NCBI GenBank assembly: GCA_036873135.1
Contig: JAPTYO010000018.1
Span: 3,906,001-3,970,000, forward strand
Direction: 5' to 3'
Origin: Clarkia xantiana subsp. parviflora
Taxonomy: Eukaryota; Streptophyta; Magnoliopsida; Myrtales; Onagraceae
Length of the DNA stretch: 64,000 nt
The translations under genes and the position numbers were made by a program. Positions 10,429 through 22,885 of the stretch are shown one piece after another. The notes beneath the pieces were generated by a model. The model did not search any database and was not told the origin of the DNA. It saw nothing but the letters and a program-made list of their open reading frames with translations. Position 1 is the stretch's first letter. Each line of letters opens with the position of its first letter.

Positions 10429-13141
10429 ATGTCTGGTAAGGGATTCCCCTTTGTTGCTTGTTCGTCTTTTCCTTTTTTATAGCTTCCCAAGAGTCCCACT
10501 GTATTTTTCTTGCCATGGTTGCTTTTCAGACAGCGGTTCCAGCTCTGAGGGGAGAAAACCCTTTAATTTTGATTATGCTCCAAATGAGATCTCCAATACT
10601 GCTTATGATGCAGCCCTCCGAGAGGGTTGTATCACCATCACCTGGGAACCTCGTTTCCCGTATCCTTGGCCTCGCCCCTCGAGTAACCCTGAGGTTACTC
10701 GTCCCCAGAAAGGGGAGGTATTTGTCTCTACGGGACAAGTATCAGCGGGGATCAGATTCCCCTTTTGCGGTAATCTGGTCGAGATGTGCCAGCATTACAA
10801 GACACATCCCACCACCTTTTCTCCCCATGCCATCCGTCTCTGGAACGCCTTTCAAGTCCTCTGCTTCCGACAGAAGTGGGTCTACAGCCTCCAGCTCTTC
10901 AGAACCTTTTATGGGATGAAGTGCAATGAGGCGGGGGTTTGCGCCTTCTATCCTCGGATGCCTAAGTGGAGTAAGCAGCAGCTTGCCCGATGTGGCTGGA
11001 CCAATGACACCTGGAAGGTGGTCAAGGGTCGGGGACTCTTGGTTGATACAGGGTCCGACAACAGTAGCTGGAAGAAGAGCTACTTCTTTATCCGACATTC
11101 TTCGATTCCCTGGCCTCGGTGGGAGGTGGCAGCAGACCCTCCGCCTGCTTTCCATACTTACGCCGACGAGGATTTCGAAACTCTTCAACTTATATAGCTT
11201 TATCGATGGGGGGAGTCTTATACTCCCCTCAACGCCAACTCGCTTGTGGAGCGGGACCTGGTGCACGCCGGGATCCGACTCCTCGATATTGTCTCTGGGG
11301 GCAGCTCTTCGACGGCCCTTCTAATATGGTCCCTTGGGTAAACTTCTAACTCTTCTTTGTTTACTATTTGCAGCCAAGAAGGTATATGTGCTGACCGATC
11401 TATTCCTTAAGCAGGTGGAGACTGATGCTGTCCGCCCCTCGCGGAAGAGGAAGTCTGCCAAGAAGGCTGCTGCTCGATCGGGGTCTCCTTCCGCGGAGCA
11501 ACCTAATCGGAAGCGGGTGGATCTGGACCAGCTTTTTGATGTCCAGAATGCTGAAGAAGGTAAAAAGCTTCGACTTGCTATAAAATCATACAGGAGGATG
11601 GTCCCGAAGGATTTGATACCTTCAACCAAAGAGGCCCGCATTGCTGACGTTAATCGTATCCTTCGAGGCGAAACTCCACGCGTTCTGAAGGCGGGTTACT
11701 ATCATTATCGCGGGAAGGATCAATACGTCTCCCGACGTATCATTTGGTGTAAGAATCCCGATGAACTTCCTGACTACATTTCTGAAGCTTCTCATCCTCC
11801 AGGTGCAGGTCGCTCGGGAGCTCCATCAGGTGCCGCAGCTTCCGCGGACACACCGTCTTCAGCGGGGGTGCCTTCCTCAGCTGGAGAGAAGGCTCCGGCT
11901 GGCGAACAATTTCGTCAGGTGGAAACCTTGGACTCCTCCGAGGAGACTGACGAGGGTGGTTCCCTTCGTCAGCGTCGGAAGACGGGGTAATCCCCCTTGA
12001 AACCAACCCCTCAGGGGCCGCCTCCTTCATCTTCTCCGCAGCAGCGGCAGCCCTCGCCCATCCATGACTTCACTCCTTCCTCCGTTCAGGCCGGGACGGA
12101 GACAGGCCCTTCCACTCATCGTCCTCTTTCTCCTCTTGCTCTTGATGGGAACTTCTACAGGCCCTTCGATTCTTCACAAGAGAATGCCCCTTGGACTCCT
12201 ATCCAGACGCTTCAAGGAGTCCCGCTCACACAAGGGGAGCAGGACCGGGAGCTGGCCCTGCATCTGCTGGCAGGCTCGATCCTGCCTACTATGCGGTATC
12301 CGATTTGCCTCAATCGAACGCACATGCAGCGGGATGTCAGGGATATGGCCATGCGCCGTATAGAGGTAAGACTTCGCTTCTTTCTTTTTTATGATAAATC
12401 GGGTCGTTTGTCCATTAACACTTTTCCTTCTTATTGCAGGAGCTCGGGGACTTCAACCGCCTCATCGGGTATGTCATTGCCTACGATGAGTCCCGGGAGC
12501 GGGACCGAGGGATCCGTGAGCAGCTTCAGGAGGATCTCAAGGCCTCCCAGTCTTCGCGGGGAAAGCTTGTCAAGGAACAGGCTGTCCTCAATCAGAAGGT
12601 TCGGGACCTCCAGCAGCAGATCGGGGACTTCGAGGGGCTCTTGAGGCAAGAGCGGCAGGAGCGGGAGGCAGCTGTGGACAGGCTGACCCAGGAGAAGAAG
12701 GCTGCCGAGGACAAACTGGTCCTCGAGAAGAAGGCTCTGGAGGAGCAAATCGTGGGATTTCCTGTGCAGCTGGCCGAGGCGGAGGTGAAGGGTCGGGAGG
12801 ACTATCGGAGGTCCAAGGACTTTCAAGCCGATTCCATGAAGTTCTTTGGCGCGGAGGTGGAGAACACTCTCTTCAACGCGGTTGAGGAGCTCCACCTGGA
12901 GTACGGGGACGCTATCAATTTCGACAAGTCTCCTTCCCTCGCTCCCTTTGCGAAGAAGTATTTTGCTCTTTCCGAGGAGAGTGATGGGGGGAGTACCCCC
13001 GTAATTGTCGAAGACGCTTATGAAATTCCAAGTGCGGACGCCCCGATAGCCAATCCTCCCGAAGCCAACCCTGTGGATCCTTCTGTTACCGACTCCGCGG
13101 ACCCAGCTGCTGCCAATGCTGCCGATAAGGACCAAGCTTGA
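10429..13141 (+). pseudogene. Antisense four-exon ORF (aORF) of element B, inactivated
   Basis: Inferred exons are 10429-10435 (ATGTCTG, donor GTAAG), 10530-11337, 11415-12365 and 12440-13141, each with GT/AG borders. Exon 2 carries the Transposase_28-like segment (GIRFPFCGNLVEMCQHYKT, FSPHAIRLWNAFQVLC). Exon 3 has RKRKSAKKAAARSG and ILRGETPRVLKAGYY. Exon 4 is a long coiled coil rich in Glu, Gln, Lys and Arg. Lesions relative to E are TAG at 11195, a frameshift near 11309 and TAA at 11988. Intron positions and phases 2/3 and 3/4 equal those of E. It runs opposite to gag-pol and converges on it. The product is unknown; nuclear or structural roles are only guesses. Confidence 0.75.
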
Positions 13142-13299
13142 ATGTTTACTTTTAGACTCCTTGTATCTTCTTCTCTTTTGTCGTCGTCGGGCCCTTGAGC
13201 CCTTATCAATATCAGACTTTTTTAGTTCTGATTCTTTCATTGCATTTCTCCGAGTGACTTTACTATACGTGCTTAGGTCGAAACCTCAACACTAAAGAC

Positions 13300-14190
13300 A
13301 TTCTCGTACGTCCTTCCCGACGATTGAATAACTTGCACCACTTAAGGCGACTTAGTTCCGTGCATCACTTAAGACGACTTAATTATTACCTAGGATAAAC
13401 CTAAAGATCGTGCACCACTGAAGGCGACTTAGTATCGTGCACCACTTAAGGCGACTTTTTGATACTTAGAATAAATCTAAGGATTGTGCACCACTCAAGG
13501 CGGCTTAGTCCCATGCATCACTTAAGACGACTTGATTATTACTTAGAGTAAATCTAAGAGTCACGCATCACTTAAGACGACTTTTCTCGTGCACCACTGA
13601 AGGCGACTTTTCTCGTGCACCACTGAAGGTGACTTTTTGATACTTAGAATAAATCTAAGGATTGTGCACCACTCAAGGCGGTTTAGTCCCATGCATCACT
13701 TAAGACGACTTGATTATTACTTAGAGTAAATCTAAGAGTCACGCATCACTTAAGACGACTTTTCTCGTGCACCACTGAAGGCGACTTTTCTCGTGCAACA
13801 CTGAAGGCGACTTTTTGATACTTAGAATAAATCTAAGGATTGTGCACCACTCAAGGCGGCTTAGTCCCATGCATCATTTAAGACGACTTGATTATTACTT
13901 AGAGTAAATCTAAGAGTCACGCATCACTTAAGACGACTTTTCTCGTGCACCACTGAAGGCGACTTTTCTCGTGCACCACTGAAGGCGACTTTTCTCGTGC
14001 ACCACTGAAGGCGACTTTGACACTTAGCATAAATCTAAGGACAACTCTTATTGGAAGCAACCTCTTTATTTATTGATGGCATTAAATTGGCTTACATCGA
14101 ATTAAATGATAAATAGCATACACCACTTAAGGCGATTTTTACATCGGGCACCACTTAAGGCGACTTCATCGGGCACCACTTAAGGCGACT
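13300..14190. repeat. Tandem array of element B (26-bp units in a 178-bp higher-order repeat)
   Basis: The basic unit is near GTGCACCACTGAAGGCGACTT. Blocks marked by GATACTTAGAATAAATCTAAGG recur at 13461, 13639 and 13817, a 178-bp period with about 3.3 copies. The array lies between the stop of the aORF (13141) and the end of integrase (14195). F carries the same basic unit at 55512-56283. Confidence 0.92.
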
Positions 14191-14194
14191 TTAT

Positions 14195-17100
14195 TCAAGC
14201 ATGGTGTTTCTTCAAGTGTTCGCCACTAAAAGAATGCTTTAACGTTTTGCCATCGAGGTCTTCCAACTTGTATGCATTCGGAGCTGGCATCCCCACGACC
14301 TTATAAGGTCCTTCCCATTTTGGTGACATCTTGTTGATTCGATCCAAAAGGGTGAACTCGTTGCGACGCCAAACCAGCTCCCCGACGAAGAACTGTCGGG
14401 ACTTCACTCGCCGATTGTAGTACCTGGCCGTCGCCAAACGCATTCGAGCTTGGACTTCATCGGCTTCCCGCCTCTTCTCTTCGAGTAAGTCCAAGTCCAG
14501 ACGTCTCATCTTATCATTCGTCAGGGGCTCGTAATATCTCATCCGATGGGACGCCACAGCTACCTCCACGGGGGCAACAGCCTCCGTGCCATAAACGAGG
14601 CCAAACGGAGTCTCCCCTGTCGATCGTTTGGGTGTCGTTCTAACAGCCCAAAGCACGTTTTCCAGTTCGTTCAGCCACTTGCCCTTCAAGGCATAGACCC
14701 TCTTCTTCAGGCCATCCATTACGATTTTGTTGGCTGATTCCACCTGGCCATTAGTCTGAGCATGGCGTACGGAGGCGGTCCGATGCTCGATGTTCAATTC
14801 CTCCCGATACTCCCTTACCTGAGAGCCGTTAAACGGTGGACCATTGTCGCTGATCACCACCTTAGGAATCCCGTATCTGGACACAATGTGGGTCTGGAGG
14901 AACTTGACAATCTAGTTCCCCGTTGTCCTGGCCAATGCCTTCGCCTCTATCCATTTCGAAAAATAATCGATTGCTACAAGTAAATACTTACATTGACCTT
15001 GTGCTTGTGGAAGGGGTCCCACCAAGTCGATGCCCCACTCCGCGAAGGGCCACGCGTCACAGGATCGGACCAACGCCGTTGCTTCCTTGTTCATCGTGGG
15101 CCAATAATAGCCCAAGTTCAATACCTTCCTCATAATGGATCGGGTTCCTTCATGACAAGCCGCGACCCCTTCATGCACCTCCTTCAGGATTCGACCTGTA
15201 TCGGGTTCTGCCACACACTTCAAGTACGGAGTCGAGAACTAGCCCTTCTTGTACAGCTGATCATCTAGCATCACGTAATTGGCCGCGATCCGACGTATCC
15301 TGTCCGCTGCTACTTTATCATCGGGGACTGCCCCCGTAGTCAGGTACGCGACTATCGGGGTCATCCAAGTCGGCTCTTCCTCCGATCTTGCCTCAATGGC
15401 ACACACCTGTGTCGGGTCGATGGTCGATAAGATCACCTTTTCTAGGAAGTGCACCTTCCGATTTTCCTCCAAGGGTGCCCCCAGGGCAAATTTGCTCAAG
15501 GCGTCTGCCTCTACGTTTTCCTCCCTCGGGATTGCCTCTATGTCGAAGCTTTTAAAGCTCTCCTTCAAGGTTTGTACCTCTCGTAGATACTTCTTCATTA
15601 TCGGACTCCTCGCTTCGTATCGCCCTTGAACCTGGTTCACGATTAAAGCTGCGTCACACTTCACTCTCAAGTGATCGACTCCAGTGCCTTTAGCAATTTT
15701 TAGGCCCGTGATAAGAGCTTCATACTCCGCTTCGTTGTTTGTGGCCTTGAATGTTAAAGCCAAGGCGTATCGGAGCGGTTCACCTTCACCCGGTGGTATC
15801 AACAAAAAGCCTGCTCCTGATCCGTCAGAACTCGAGGAGCCATCCGTGTACATTTCCCAGGTATTTTCTTCGTTTGGCTGTTCAGATTGCTCTGCCCTCT
15901 CTGGTTGTTCTTCTGTCGGGACCTCCACGGCTGCCCCCTCTACAGGGCCCGCTTCTTCTAGATCGGGGGTTGTAGATTCTGCTATAAAATCCGCCAACGC
16001 CTGGCCTTTAATTGCCGTTCTTGGAGCAAAGTGTATTCGAAACTCACTAAGCTCTACTGCCCATTTCACTAATCTTCCCGACGCATCCGGTCGGTTCAAA
16101 AAATGCTTCAAAGGCTGGTTCGTCAGCACAGTAATCTCGTGTGCGTGGAAATAAGGCCTTAGCTTCCGAGCAGTAATAATCAACGCAAAGAGGTACTTCT
16201 CAACGGCGGGATAGTTTAATTCAGACTTGGCAAACGCCTTGCTTACATAATAAACGGGGACTTGATTACCCTCGACAATCTTTACTAACACAGAGCTAAT
16301 GGCAAATTCAGAAACAGCCAAGTAAAGGTAGAGCGGTTCGCCTGGAACCGGTTTCGCCAACGGCGGGAGGGTGCGAAGGTGCTGCTTGAGTGCTTGGAAC
16401 GCCTCTTCACATTTGGCGGTCCACTCGAATTTTTTGTTGGCCCTCAAGACTTCAAAAAACGGCATTGATCGGTCGCTGGCTTTGGACAAGAAGCGATTCA
16501 TTGCAGCTAGTCGGCCATTCAGCACTTGTACCTCCCGATGGTTTATCGGAGACTGCATCTCCTCGATTGCCCTCAGCTTCTCAGGATTCACCTCAATTCC
16601 TCTCTGGCTCACCAAGAAGCCTAAAAACTTTCCTGAGTGGACTCCGAAGGCGCATTTCGTCGGGTTCAAGCGAACTTGGTGGAGCCTCATCCGCTCAAAT
16701 GCCATGGTTAGGTTGTGCACATGGTCCTCGGCTTGTCGGGACTTCACCAGCATATCATCCACGTAGGCTTCCATGGTTTTTCCCAGCATATCTCCAAACA
16801 GTTTGTTCACCATCCGTTGGTAGGTTGCCCCCGCATTGATCAACCCGAAAGGCATGACATCGTAGTGGTAGATGTCACTGTCTGCGTAGAACGCTGTATG
16901 AGGAGCGTCTTCCTTGGCCATCTTGATCTGGTTGTAGCCTGAATACGCATCCATGAAACTTAACAGCTCATGTCCCGACGTGGCATCCACCAGCTGGTCG
17001 ATTCTCGGGATTGGTAACAGTCCTTTGGGCAAGCCTTGTTCAGGTCGCGGAAATCCACACACATTCGCCATTTCCCGTTAGTTTTCTTCACCAGCACCGG

Positions 17101-19737
17101 ATTGGCAACCCAGGTTTGGAATCGGAGCTCTTTAATAAACCCAGCATCGAGCGACCTGCCCACCTCTTGCTGGATCGCGATCTTCTTGTCGGTGCCCATC
17201 GGACGTCTTTTCTGCGTGATAGGCTTGATCGCGGGGTCTATCTTCAGCTCGTGTACGATCACATCGGGGCTGATTCCTGGCATATCGCTCGGGGACCAGG
17301 CAAACAGCTCCTTGAACTCCTTCAACAACTCCACCAATTTTTGGGCTGTCTCCTCAGTCAGAGCAGACCCGATTTTCACCTTCCTCTGGGGTCCGTCGAT
17401 CTCGACTTCTTTCAGATCTTCTACGGGGGCGGGACGCCCAAACTCTTCTCTGGGATCTGTGTCTGTCTGGAGGACAGTCATGGCCTCTCGCCTCCTCCTC
17501 CGGGTGGCATTAACATAGCATTTTCGGGAAGCCACCTGGTCGCCCTTGACCTCTCCAACTCCGTGGTCGGTCGGGAACTTCATCTTCTGGTGCACTATCG
17601 AGGCGACCGCCATCAGGGGATTAATAGTGGTCCTCCCGATAATCGCGTTGTAGGTCCCCGCGGAATCAACCACAACAAACTCCACATTCCTCCTTTCTGA
17701 TTTCCACCCGCTACCAAACTCCACTGGTAAGGTGATTACTCCTAACGGATAGGAGGTTGAGCCAGAGAACCCGACCATCGGGAAGTTTGCCTCCTTTAGA
17801 TCTTTCTTCGTTTTTCCCATAGCCTCTAGTGCGTCCATGAATAGAATGTCGGAGGAGCTCCCTCCGTCGATTAGAATTCTCTTCATTTCGAACCCGTCTA
17901 CATCTAAGGTTACCACCAAGGCATCGTCGTGCGGAGTCTCCACGCCTATGAGGTCTTCCGACGAGAAGGAGATTACCATCTCTTCTTTCAACGTCCAGGA
18001 TCGGGACCTCTTACCCAGTACCACCGCCGTAGGGATTCTAGAGGCATAGACCTCTCAGGCGGATGAGGTATCACCTCCAGCAGCAAACCCTCCATGAATC
18101 ACGTTGATAGTGCCCCGCCTCTCCTTGCGAGCACCGGATGACTCTGGATCGGTTCTCTTCTTTTTTGGGGACCGATCGCGGGATCGGGAACGGGACCGCG
18201 ATCGGGATCGAGAGCGGGATCGACACCGCTTATCCCCGACGAATTCCTTGAGCTTCCCCTTCTGGATCAGCTTTTCAATCTCCTTCTTCAGTTCCCGACA
18301 GTGATTGGTGTCGTGACCATTTGCGCGGTGAAATCGGCAGTAGCGATCCGTGCGAGATCCCAAGAATTCTCCATCCTTCTTTGGGGGGTACCTGGAGATA
18401 CCTTGTCGTTCCATGACTGTCAGGACCTCTGCCATGGAGCAGTTGAGAGGAATGTCGAGATCCTCCCGCTTATCCTTCCTTGAAGAACGCCTATCGTCCC
18501 TCCGATCCGGACGGCCTCGATTCTTGCTGGTGTCGGGTTTACCCTTTGACTTACGATCGTCAAAAGGTTTAACCGACTGCTTTCCTTTGTTCGACTTTGG
18601 GGGCTCCAGTTCTCCCGCGGCTATCTTCGACTCCTGGACATCGATCTGCCGTTTCACCCTCTTCTGTAATGCCTCCATATTCCACACAGCTTTCTCAGCC
18701 ACGCTGTGCATCAGGTCGGAGCCATAGGGGGCTGTCAGGTTCCGAATGAAGGTACGGATGGTTTCGCCCTCCGAAGTTTCTTCGTCGATCTCTGCCACAC
18801 TGGCCGTGTACCGTTGGTAATAATGAGCTAGTGATTCGTCGGGCCTCTGCACCACCTGGGTCAGGGACCTCACGCTCTTCAATAAACGTCTCCGACCCTG
18901 GTACTGCTGAATGAATCGATCATGCATATCTGCCCAGCAAGTGATGCAGCCTGGGGGCAGACTAAAGAACCAGGTTAGGGCTCTTTCTCCCAGTGTGTTC
19001 GGGAACAGCGTACACACTATGTCTTCACTCGGGGCTCTTCCCAGACACGCCATGAGGTGTTTCTGGACATGGCGAACTGGATCTCCTTCGCCATCGTACT
19101 CCTTTATCGTGGGGATGCCTAGCCCAGGCGGGGCTAGGGTGTCGATGAGTCGGGGGACGAAGGGATGAGTGGATCGATCCCTTAGCTCCGACACCAGCGG
19201 CTTCTGCTCTCCCATACAGATGTTTACAATCTTTACCACCTGGTCGGGAGTGATGGGGCCATTCAGGGGAATGGTCTTGTGCTGTACTGGTCCTGGCCCA
19301 TCAACCACGAACCTCTCCGGCTAACCGGTTGTCCTACTTCTGTCCTGGCCTCGGGGCGGGGCTTCCTGTGCGTTCCGACCCTCTATTGGCGGGGTCACTT
19401 CCTCCAACGGGGGCATCTCCTCCTGCCTCCTCGCAGCCTCTCTCCGATCCAAGAGAGCCTCCACGGCTGCCAGAAACATGGGCATGGCTTCCGCCACGGC
19501 CTTTGTCAAGTCTGTAGCTGGGGGAGCCTCCTGCCCCCTATTGCCCTGGTGCTGAGGAGCAATATCTTCGGGATCTCCATTGTGCCCCCCTGTCTGGGAG
19601 AGCTCAGCCGGGGGATGGTTCTGGTTTTCCTCCTGTTCTGGTACTGAATCCAGATTCGTTGCAGCGGGGTGACGGGAACCACCGGATTGTCCCTGTCTTC
19701 TGTGCTTGCCAGCCGCCATTGATCGAGTAGAAGGCAT
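14195..19737 (-). pseudogene. gag-pol polyprotein of element B, inactivated
   Basis: The start is ATG 19737 (MPSTRSMAAG). Order: gag domain; CHHC knuckle (YCRFHRANGHDTNHC); Arg-Ser repeats near 18175-18230; protease (ILIDGGSSSDIL near 17865); RT (CVDFRDLNKACPKD near 17050, YVDD near 16760); Ty3 RNase H; second RNase H (YTDGSSSSDG near 15840); integrase with DNGPPFNG near 14845. Lesions: TAG 19321 (CAG in F), TGA 18055 (CGA in F), frameshift near 17020, TAG 15239 (TGG in F), TAG near 14909 (CAG in F), and a 21-codon in-frame deletion after SCDA that removes the second half of the integrase zinc finger. The relatives show one continuous gag-pol frame. Confidence 0.9.
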
Positions 19738-19754
19738 ATCATCTTTTTGTTAGT

Positions 19755-19772
19755 TTCCCACAGACGGCGCCA
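19755..19772 (-). other. Primer-binding site of element B
   Basis: TGGCGCCGTCTGTGGGAA on the minus strand, one base from the 5' LTR. It is the same 18 bases as in E and F. Confidence 0.9.
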
Positions 19773-19773
19773 A

Positions 19774-20492
19774 TGTTGAATCACGATGGAACTCCGGTAC
19801 GGACTTTGACGGCAATCCTAGCTCCTTTGCTCCACGCAATACTGCAAGAGGGGATAGACCGGGCGGTGACCCAGAATCCCTCTCCGATGCTTAAATGAGT
19901 GCCCAATACGAACTGGCAAGCAAGTAATCTCAAAGGGTATGTAATTCAACGTAAGTGATCTGAGGTGACCTCTTGCCCTTTTATAGGCGAAGAGATGCCT
20001 CAGGTACCTGATGAACCGTTGGGGGTGGTTAGCCCGTATCCCGCATATCTCGGACGTGATCCCGCCTATCTAGGCCATGATCTCGTGTATCTCGGCCGCG
20101 CCCCGCGTATCTCGGCCACGCTCCGTGTATCTTAACCACGTTCCGCGTATCTCGGCCACGCCCCGCGTATCTTGGCCTTATCCTCTGATAACGATTCCCG
20201 ACTTCTGTCGGGGACTCCAGAGTTGTCTCGTTATCTCACCGCTCGGGGCCCCTCGTCATCGTGACAGGGCCAATCATTCTCAGGGATTCATCATCGGGGC
20301 CTACTTAAAGGCTTCTCATCGGGAGCTTCTAGCTCAGCTGTCGGGACCGACTCTGTCGGGACCTTGCCTCTTCGGGACTCCCTTCGTCGGGACCCTTCTC
20401 CTAGATCATCTTGACCTTCATTTTGGGCCTGGTGGGCCTGTTTGCCGTTTCCTCCCTGTTAAAGGGCCTGACGGGTGTAATCGAACCCATCA
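19774..20492 (-). repeat. 5' LTR of element B
   Basis: 719 bp, ending AACCCATCA, followed by the TSD GTGCC. The TATA box on the minus strand (CTATAAAAGGGC) lies near 19975-19986 and would start the genomic RNA. It begins TGTTGAATC where the 3' LTR has TGTTGGATC. Confidence 0.95.
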
Positions 20493-20497
20493 GTGCC

Positions 20498-21580
20498 TAT
20501 TATCAGATTTCTCCTTTCCGTTTGGCCCCATATGACAACCGATCTTAGGTCGGATTTAAGTTACTATGCCGTTGAGAATCTTGGGTTTATTCCCTGACTC
20601 TTTTCCGATGTTTCTATCGCATCCAATACTTTAGTACCTCGGGGTTCTTCACCTTGGTGATTCGTTATACTTCGTTGAAGAAGGAGGGGTTTTCCAAGTT
20701 GGGTAATGTGGAATGGGATAATAAGCTTCATTTTGTCCTAGCCTATGAAGGTGGTAGTGGTCACTCGGAGAACCATTACTTCTTCATTGTGGATCGGGGT
20801 GTCACCTGGTCCGTATCCTCTCCCCGAGAGAAGGATGGAGTCCCTGCGTTTTCTCAAATTTCTGTATTGGACCACCAAGACTTGACACTCACATATTTTG
20901 GGGACACAACGGCCTCTTTTCGTTCGGTGTATCGCTTTACAGAAGAAGAGCTACACGAAGTGGGGATTCAATTAGGATATCCTCCTCCCTCCTTGGTATG
21001 TGATTTTTGGGTTTTTATTTTTGCAATTTTATTGCTTTGCTTTGTAGGTTTGTTTCACTATAGGCCTTCTCGATTTCAGGAGGATGATGATACCTCTGAT
21101 TGTTATGATGGAGACATTCCTGTGGAGAATGAGGTTTTGGATGCTCCTCCCGATGCCCCAAAGGCGGTGAAGCCCTTGGTTGTTGACCCCAAGGTTTCTA
21201 GAGTTGCTGAATCTCCTTCCTTTGGTAAGAGAGGGACTTAGACTTCTGATATGGTATTTTAGCGCTTATGTTCCTTTCATATATATCTCATTTTTTCTAT
21301 ACTTATGTATTATCTCCTTCGTATTTTCAGGTAATCCACCTGTTGTCCCTGCCATGAGCGCTCCTACTAAAGCTAGAGTGAGGACACCTGACTTGGAGGT
21401 GGTAGCCTCTCTGCCCAAGGTGAGGAAGAATGTCTCCGTTGTCTCCCTTTCGAAGTCTTCTTCTTGCTACTAAGAGAGTGAGGTTGTTGTTGAGGATGAC
21501 CCTCCCGTTATTTTAGAGGATAGAGGTAAAGCTCTTATGGATGATTATGGTGTCTTTGTGGAAGAATATGAGGTTCCTGA
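20498..21580 (+). pseudogene. H antisense ORF, segment 2 (between B and C)
   Basis: It resumes the gene broken at 9156, with a degraded run up to about 20650 and then an open frame (LGNVEWDNKLHFVLAYEGG, HYFFIVDRGVTW) comparable to SSWKKSYFFIRH in B. Inferred introns are 20996-21079 (GTATGT to TTTCAG) and 21225-21330 (GTAAGA to TTTCAG). Acidic sequence (EDDDTSD) follows. Stops are at about 20545, 20570 and 21470. Element C interrupts it at 21581 within EEYEVPD. Confidence 0.65.
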
Positions 21581-22206
21581 TGTAAGCATATGCTAATGGG
21601 CGCCGTAATTGGTAGCCCATAGTATGTATAGTTTACCTAATGAACTTGGGTAAATGTCACATTAGGGTAATTGGGCTAGACCCAAATCCCAATTGACATG
21701 GGAGGCCCAAAATTGGGCCTCCCCAAATACATAGGCCGGCCGAAACCCTAGGTGGGGTAAATTGGACTTTTGTCCACTTTACTCCTCCTATAAATAAGAG
21801 GTGTTAGGGGATTTTTAGAGTTAATCACAATTCCCTCATCAGGGTGTTTTAGAGAGAAAAACCATCCCCCCTTAAACACCTAGTTCGGCCGAACCATAGC
21901 CCTCACCAAGGGTGTGCCAAATTGCCTCCGAGCAAACTCTCCAAAGATCTGTCCCCGTGCCAAGAATCGATCAGAGGCTTTGCTGTGGAGCTTGCACCAC
22001 GTAGGGCTTCTCTAACAAGAACCTCTACGGGTCCCGACCGGAGGATCGCGAACTCCCTCTTGAAAAGATCTTGGGTCTACGGATCACCTTAAATGTATGT
22101 GTGAAACTTCCGCTGCGTAATTCCGATTACTAGCATGTACCTTGTTTAAGTATCCGTAGTGATTACTCCCCGTAATCTAACAGTGATTACTACCCGTAAT
22201 CTAACA
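21581..22206 (+). repeat. 5' LTR of element C (626 bp)
   Basis: TGTAAGCATA to ATCTAACA. A TATAAATA box is at 21789-21796. The segment CAGTGATTACTACCCGTAATCTAACA near the end repeats the preceding GATTACTCCCCGTAATCTAA. It is directly followed by the PBS. Confidence 0.93.
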
Positions 22207-22207
22207 G

Positions 22208-22219
22208 TGGTATCAGAGC
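22208..22219 (+). other. Primer-binding site of element C
   Basis: TGGTATCAGAGC, one base after the LTR. This is the well-known complement of the 3' end of plant initiator methionine tRNA. Confidence 0.95.
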
Positions 22220-22789
22220 ATGTGTTAGGAGTTCATGATTTTGATAAATTGATGTTCTTGAAATTTAAACATGAAATCCGAAATTTTAAAAATTAAATTT
22301 TCGTTTCGTTTTATTTTAGGTTTCTTGGTGAAATCGAAATTTTCATGATGTTCTTGGTTAATTTGATGTTCATGATCTTCAAGAAAAGAGTAATATTTAT
22401 CAAAATAAAACATTGGATTGTAGATCTTATTAAAATTTGATCTTGAAATTTGACCACTTGTTCCTAATTTGGTGTTTGTGCTGAAAATTTTAATGATTTT
22501 TCAAGATAAAATTTTTAATTTCTTAGTCACCAAGCAAGTAAGTTTCGGCACACGCACATTAGAATATTGTTTACCATATTTTTTTAATTTACGTAAGAAT
22601 ATATCTATAATTAGCAACATAATGATAGATTCACATAAATATATAGAAATATATATCACTATCAATATATCTAAATATTTAATAGGGTTAAAGATATTGT
22701 TGATAGATTTTATTGCCTAAAAGATTGAGAAAATATATTGTCAGTATATTTGTTACCCTATTTAAAATATTGACAAAAAATAAATATTA

Positions 22790-22790
<1 letters not shown>

Positions 22791-22847
<57 letters not shown>

Positions 22848-22885
22848 CCGAATTTGACATATATATATATATATATATTTAATAT
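22791..22885. repeat. (TA)n microsatellite
   Basis: Two nearly pure runs of alternating TA separated by TGAACCGAATTTGACA. The short ORF crossing it (poly Ile-Tyr) is an artefact. Confidence 0.9.

Larger units (their letters stand above)
9157..20492 (-). mobile_element. Element B: full-length Tat-type Ty3/gypsy retrotransposon (11.3 kb)
   Basis: It is bounded by 719-bp LTRs (9157-9875 and 19774-20492) and flanked by the 5-bp TSD GTGCC (9152-9156 and 20493-20497). Minus-strand order is 5' LTR, PBS, gag-protease-RT-RNaseH-second RNaseH-integrase, a 178-bp-period array, an antisense aORF on the plus strand, PPT and 3' LTR. By eye the LTRs differ at about 8 of 719 positions. It sits inside the aORF of H. 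Several nonsense codons, a frameshift and an in-frame integrase deletion make it inactive. Confidence 0.95.

Noticed and set aside
18104..18304. ORF with Arg-Asp/Glu repeats opposite the gag RS region
   Set aside because: It is the antisense shadow of the Arg-Ser codons in gag; the real gene is on the minus strand.
22208..22219. Possible tRNA gene near TGGTATCAGAGC
   Set aside because: This is only the 12-base primer-binding site at the expected place after a copia LTR; no cloverleaf follows.
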